DNA of 64,000 bases from Winogradskyella psychrotolerans. GTDB lineage: Bacteria > Bacteroidota > Bacteroidia > Flavobacteriales > Flavobacteriaceae. Every line of letters starts with the position of its first letter. Position 1 is the first letter of the stretch. The DNA is taken from NCBI RefSeq assembly GCF_018860565.1, contig NZ_JAHKPS010000022.1, forward strand, positions 299,195 to 363,194, read 5' to 3'. The position numbers and the translations under genes are program-made. Below are positions 60,090-64,000 of this stretch, one piece after another. The notes below the pieces were generated by a model that was given only the letters and a program-made list of their open reading frames with translations, had not been told where the DNA came from and did not search any database.

Positions 60090-60860
60090 CTATTGAGCAC
60101 TCCAACCTCCATCTAAAGCAAATGATGTTCCGGTTATGGTTGTTGAGCTATCTTTTGCTAATAAAATGGCCATATCTGCAATGGCTTCAATTGGGACAAA
60201 TTGTTTTACGGCTTGTTTTTTAAGCATCACTTTTTCTACAACCTCGTCTTCTGTCATACTGTGTGCTTTAGCTTGATCTTTTATTTGGCCTTCAACTAAA
60301 GGAGTTTTTACATAGCCAGGACAAATAGCATTACAGGTAATATTAAATTCGGCTCCTTCTAAGGCGAGTACTTTGGTCATGCCAATGACACCGTGTTTTG
60401 CAGTGACATAAGCAGATTTAAACTCTGATGCTCTTAAACCATGTACAGAAGAGACATTGATTATTCTTCCAAATTGTTGTATTTTCATTTGCTTCCAAGC
60501 CGCTTTTGAAGCGTAGAAAGCAGCGTTCATATTTATGGCTATGATATTTTCATACTTATGATTTGGGAAGTCTTCAATAGGCGACACAAATTGAATTCCA
60601 GCATTATTAACAAGTACATGTAAGCATCCAAAGGTGTCTATGGTCTTAGCTACCAAATGTTCTATGGCTTCAGGTTGCAATAAGTTTGCATTAGAAAATC
60701 CGACTTTTATATGGTGTGTTTTAGCAATGTCGTTTGCTATAGCTTGTCCGTTGGCTTCTAAACCATGAAACATAATATTGTAGCCTTCTTTAGCAAATTG
60801 CTGTGCAATGCCTAAACCAATTCCGCTTGTGCTTCCTGTAATGAGAACGGTTTTATTCAT
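60090..60860 (-). CDS. 3-hydroxybutyrate dehydrogenase-type SDR
   Basis: 256 residues. NAD-binding TGSTSGIGLGIA, the NNAGIQF motif, catalytic Ser in INVSSVHG and YVTAKHG (Tyr/Lys), and the C-terminal FALDGGWSAQ. NNAGIQFVSPIEDFPNHKY and CPGYVKTPLVEGQI are typical of D-3-hydroxybutyrate dehydrogenases. It oxidises 3-hydroxybutyrate to acetoacetate with NAD+. It starts 10 nt after the alpha/beta hydrolase stop. Confidence 0.87.
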   Translation of the reverse strand: MNKTVLITGSTSGIGLGIAQQFAKEGYNIMFHGLEANGQAIANDIAKTHHIKVGFSNANLLQPEAIEHLVAKTIDTFGCLHVLVNNAGIQFVSPIEDFPNHKYENIIAINMNAAFYASKAAWKQMKIQQFGRIINVSSVHGLRASEFKSAYVTAKHGVIGMTKVLALEGAEFNITCNAICPGYVKTPLVEGQIKDQAKAHSMTEDEVVEKVMLKKQAVKQFVPIEAIADMAILLAKDSSTTITGTSFALDGGWSAQ

Positions 60861-60870
60861 ATGTTTATAT

Positions 60871-61650
60871 CTATTGTTTTAAAAAATTTTGAAGTTCTAA
60901 ATTAAAAGCATCGGGTTGGTCTAAAACCACTCCATGTCTAGAATTTTTAATTACAGCTAGTGTGGCATTTTGCATGCGATTAACATAGGCTTCTTTAAAG
61001 GCGATAGGTGTGTAATCCATGTCTGATGCTACAACTAAGGTTTTTGTTGTGATGTCTTTAAGTCTATCTCCCAAGCCCCAATCCATTAAGGTGACAAATG
61101 ATTTATAGTACGCATTATAATCATTGTTTTTACAACGGATTTCAAATTCGTTTCTTAGATCTATTTGATGGTCTTCGGGAAACATATTAAATGAAATCTC
61201 TTTCGCTAAAGCATCTAGCCCTTTTGTTTCTAGAAATGTGGTTCGGTTGTCTAAAAGATCTTCACCAATTTTACCCATATTATTAAAATCTGGTCCACTG
61301 TTTACAATGACCAAATTGTCTAAATATTCAGGATGTTTTGCGGCCATTTCAAAAGCAACGGCTCCTCCCATTGAAAACCCAACTAGTGTTGCTTTTTTAA
61401 TATTTAATTGGTCTAAAAGTTGCTTAACATCTTCGGTCATTAATTTTACTCCGTAAGCGTCTTGAGGTTTTGTAGATGCTCCATGACCTCTTAAATCTAC
61501 GGTAATTACACGATGTGTTTTGGAAAAGAAAGGGACTTGTGCGTCCCAATCTTTTTTTGTGGATCCTAAACCATGAAGTAATAAAAGGGCGTTTCCCTTG
61601 CCATGATCTTCATAATCTAGTGCTATATTATTAACTTGTATTTTTAACAT
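60871..61650 (-). CDS. Alpha/beta hydrolase
   Basis: 259 residues. LLLHGLGSTKKDWD oxyanion region, nucleophile Ser in VGFSMGGAV (about residue 93), Asp in VASDMDYTP, His in SRHGVVLDQPD. It resembles PcaD-like esterases and lactonases. Set between a TonB receptor (11-nt gap) and a 3-hydroxybutyrate dehydrogenase (10-nt gap), it probably cleaves an ester or lactone whose product is oxidised by the dehydrogenase. No signal peptide is visible, so it acts in the cytoplasm. Confidence 0.88.
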   Translation of the reverse strand: MLKIQVNNIALDYEDHGKGNALLLLHGLGSTKKDWDAQVPFFSKTHRVITVDLRGHGASTKPQDAYGVKLMTEDVKQLLDQLNIKKATLVGFSMGGAVAFEMAAKHPEYLDNLVIVNSGPDFNNMGKIGEDLLDNRTTFLETKGLDALAKEISFNMFPEDHQIDLRNEFEIRCKNNDYNAYYKSFVTLMDWGLGDRLKDITTKTLVVASDMDYTPIAFKEAYVNRMQNATLAVIKNSRHGVVLDQPDAFNLELQNFLKQ

Positions 61651-61661
61651 GGATTAGAAAC

Positions 61662-64000
61662 TTAGTTAACAGTTGCTTTCTTTTGCTTTAAGTTAAATTG
61701 GTACTTTAACTCAAAAGACGCTAGTGTTTCTATAATAGGAGAGGCTACAAATTCTCTAACTTCTGCGTTAAATAGGTTGGTAATACTAAGTCCCATTGAT
61801 AGTTGGTCTGTAATGTTGTAACCTGCATTTGCATCTACTGTAAAGCCTCCTAGTTGGCCATAATTCCATGTTCTTCCTACCTGAGCATTTTCAATAATTT
61901 CGTTAACTCCATCACCATCCTGATCTTGTGTTTCTGCAGCAACGTTTATGCCTGAGAAGAAATCGTATTTTTCAACAAATCTCCCATAAATAGCTCCGTA
62001 AAATTTTCCTTTGTTATAGTGAAGTCCAACACTAAATTTGTTGTTTGGTGTATTAATTGGTAGTTCGCTCTCTAGTACCTGACCGTCTAAATTTCCGTCA
62101 TTAGCAAGATCATCGGTATCTAACTCACGACCAAAATAGGAATAGTTAACTGAAGCTCTAAAGCTATCAGAGAAATAATAGTTTAGCCCAATATCAAATC
62201 CGTATGTGTCTACGTGTCCAAAGTTTAAATACGATAGAATAAACGACCCATCAGAGCCTTCAACAACTTCTCCAATAGGTGTGTTACCAACATGTGTTAC
62301 ATTATTGCCATTAGCAGCATCGGAAACCGTAACTAATGGGCTAATAAAATTGTCAGATTGGTTGTAATATGCATTAACATCAATAAATAATTTGTCTGAT
62401 AATTGGCCTTTATATCCTATTTCGTAAGAGTTAATAGTTTCAACATCTAGTTTTGGAACTTTAGTACCATCTGTTAATGTAAAGCCTTCGCCGTTACCTA
62501 TTACTAAACCACCAAATAAGTTTCCTTTAAGATTTAAAATAGAAGGTACAGCTATACCTTTTCCGTAAGTTAACCTAAACGTGCCGTTATTTACTTTTTT
62601 AGTCACGGCAACTTTTGGAATAAAGTTAGAACCGTATAACTCGTGATTGTCAAGTCGTCCTCCAAATAAAAATCCCCATCCAGAATCGTCTAGTTTGTAT
62701 TCTAATTGTGTGTAAATTCCGGTTTGATCTAGATCTATACCATCTTTATCTAAAAGGTATGTGCCTTTAGAATCTGCCATGTCTAATTGGTATTGCGCTC
62801 CTAAGGTTACATAGAAATCATTCCAGTTATTATTGTATTGCGCTTCGGCATTAAAACGTTGTGAATCATCTTTAAAAAGAGCACCACGTTGCAATGGAAT
62901 ACCGTCACCTGGATTAGGCCCAAATTGAAACCATTGTTCTGTAAAGGAGCGTTCGCGAGCTTCTTCTTCTGAAAATCCATTTTCTATAAACGACACGTAG
63001 TTTTGTGTTCTTTGGTTCATGGCATAGGTGTCTTCAGTATTACTCCATGTGTAATAGGTATTAGCGAAAAAGTGTTTAGAGACAAACTTTAATTGTGCCA
63101 CATCAATACTCCAATCTTTGATTTGGTTACGACCAGCACTTGTTATTCCAATATTATTATTGTTACTGTGGCCGTAATATCCTATAAGTTCTGAACTTTT
63201 TGATGGTTTGTAATATAAGGAAGCTCCATATTTTGAAGATTCAAAATCACGGTCTAAATCCAACTCTTTATATGCTTTAGTGCCTACATAAACACTATCT
63301 GCGTAGTTGAATTCTTTACCTTGAGAATGTTCAAAATGAAACTTGTAAGCGAATTTGTCGTTAATTGCTTCGGCATGTCTAAAACGTGTTGTAAATACAC
63401 TTTGATTACCAAAACCTAAGGCAACAGTGGTTCCTTCAGACTGTCTTGGATTTTTGGTGATTGTACTTACTAAACCGTTATGGGCGTTAGGGCCGTAAAG
63501 TGTTCCGTTAGGGCCTAATAATATTTCTACACGTGCAATATCGTCTTTAGTTACTGTAGAGAATGAGCCTAAAGGTAGACCTGTTGCTATTAATGTTGAT
63601 AATCTATCGTCAGTAACTTGTAAATTCTTAGAGTTAAAAGCCGAGTTAAACCCTCTAATATTAATTCCTGTACCTAATACACCACTTCTTACAAAATCAA
63701 CTCCTTTTTGTCGTGCGGCTAATTCTCCAATATTGAAACTTGGAAATTCTTCAATGTCTTTTGATGTAATAACATTAACTGTTGCTGGTACATCTGTGAT
63801 TTTTTGTGGTTTCTTGTTTGCTGTAATTATCACTTCATTTAAAATACTATCCGATTCTTTTAATGATGTGTTTAGCGATGTGGCTTTACCTGCAATTATT
63901 GTAATGCTTTGAGTTGTGGTGGCAAAACCAACGTATGAGATCGCTATGTCGTATGTGCCTGCAGCTATATTCTCTAGAATAAATTTTCCGTCGTAATCAG
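61662..64000 (-). CDS. TonB-dependent receptor (N-terminus outside window)
   Basis: Open to the right edge: the frame continues past an internal Met at 63833 into a CarboxypepD_reg domain (DYDGKFILENIAAGTYDIAI near 63998), so 63833 is not the start. Plug motifs IRGFNSAFNSKNLQVTDDRL and VEILLGPNGTLYGPNAHNGL are followed by a barrel ending in SFELKYQFNLKQKKATVN. It is first in an operon with the hydrolase and dehydrogenase, so it probably imports their substrate. The signal peptide is not visible. Confidence 0.92.
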   Translation of the reverse strand, partial: DYDGKFILENIAAGTYDIAISYVGFATTTQSITIIAGKATSLNTSLKESDSILNEVIITANKKPQKITDVPATVNVITSKDIEEFPSFNIGELAARQKGVDFVRSGVLGTGINIRGFNSAFNSKNLQVTDDRLSTLIATGLPLGSFSTVTKDDIARVEILLGPNGTLYGPNAHNGLVSTITKNPRQSEGTTVALGFGNQSVFTTRFRHAEAINDKFAYKFHFEHSQGKEFNYADSVYVGTKAYKELDLDRDFESSKYGASLYYKPSKSSELIGYYGHSNNNNIGITSAGRNQIKDWSIDVAQLKFVSKHFFANTYYTWSNTEDTYAMNQRTQNYVSFIENGFSEEEARERSFTEQWFQFGPNPGDGIPLQRGALFKDDSQRFNAEAQYNNNWNDFYVTLGAQYQLDMADSKGTYLLDKDGIDLDQTGIYTQLEYKLDDSGWGFLFGGRLDNHELYGSNFIPKVAVTKKVNNGTFRLTYGKGIAVPSILNLKGNLFGGLVIGNGEGFTLTDGTKVPKLDVETINSYEIGYKGQLSDKLFIDVNAYYNQSDNFISPLVTVSDAANGNNVTHVGNTPIGEVVEGSDGSFILSYLNFGHVDTYGFDIGLNYYFSDSFRASVNYSYFGRELDTDDLANDGNLDGQVLESELPINTPNNKFSVGLHYNKGKFYGAIYGRFVEKYDFFSGINVAAETQDQDGDGVNEIIENAQVGRTWNYGQLGGFTVDANAGYNITDQLSMGLSITNLFNAEVREFVASPIIETLASFELKYQFNLKQKKATVN

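Noticed and set aside
63833..63833. Start codon of the last TonB receptor
   Set aside because: The frame continues upstream into a CarboxypepD_reg domain, so this Met is internal.
1..64000. CRISPR array, prophage or defence system
   Set aside because: No regularly spaced direct repeats with unique spacers, no phage structural genes and no recognisable defence nucleases were seen.

Overview
The window is chromosomal DNA of a marine-type member of the Flavobacteriaceae (Bacteroidota). Four things point there: low GC content; promoters with the Bacteroidota -7 element TAnnTTTG instead of a sigma-70 -10 box; SusC/SusD and CarboxypepD_reg TonB-receptor genes, a type IX secretion sorting domain and FecR/ECF pairs; and many Flavobacteriia-style lipoproteins. 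Most of the window is ordinary housekeeping and cell-envelope sequence. No CRISPR array, prophage or recognisable defence system was seen.

Layout. 1-10 kb is a heme-synthesis neighbourhood: partial hemA, an AraC regulator, a giant TraB/GumN protein, hemH, a MATE exporter, hemJ and an orphan histidine kinase. 10-18 kb holds an enoyl-CoA hydratase, a membrane-tethered TPR-AraC regulator, a second TraB/GumN protein, a radical SAM protein, and two paralogous 185-residue secreted proteins with duplicated upstream boxes next to an AraC gene. 18-24.5 kb holds a lipid operon (PlsC, acyl-ACP desaturase, HD hydrolase), a bacilliredoxin, lipoproteins and a DjlA-like co-chaperone. 24.5-36 kb is a divalent-metal region: a TroABCD-like ABC importer, a TonB receptor, a divergent DtxR-family regulator with a perfect palindromic operator between them, and feoAB with two small accessory genes. 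36-40.4 kb holds SCO, a secreted M1 peptidase, rseP and tRNA-Asn. 40.4-41.85 kb is a dead ISAon1/ISL3-type insertion sequence. 41.9-49.6 kb is a FecR / ECF sigma / SusC / SusD / phosphodiesterase locus. 49.6-57 kb holds threonine dehydrogenase, an M13 peptidase and mixed small genes. 57-60 kb holds a candidate structured RNA, a short ssb with helically phased upstream repeats, a cupredoxin-like protein, an AhpD-like protein and an AraC regulator. 60-64 kb is a tight operon of TonB receptor (open at the window edge), alpha/beta hydrolase and 3-hydroxybutyrate-type dehydrogenase.

How the genes work together. Three transport-plus-metabolism modules stand out. The metal module can carry a divalent metal (Mn2+, Fe2+ or Zn2+) from the outer membrane (TonB receptor) through the periplasm (TroA-like protein) and inner membrane (TroBCD-like, FeoB), under one DtxR-type repressor; a weaker copy of its box lies at feoAB. 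The SusCD/phosphodiesterase module looks like a self-regulated scavenger of a phosphodiester or nucleotide compound. The TonB/hydrolase/dehydrogenase module looks like uptake and cleavage of an ester, possibly of 3-hydroxybutyrate. The substrates of the last two are inference only.
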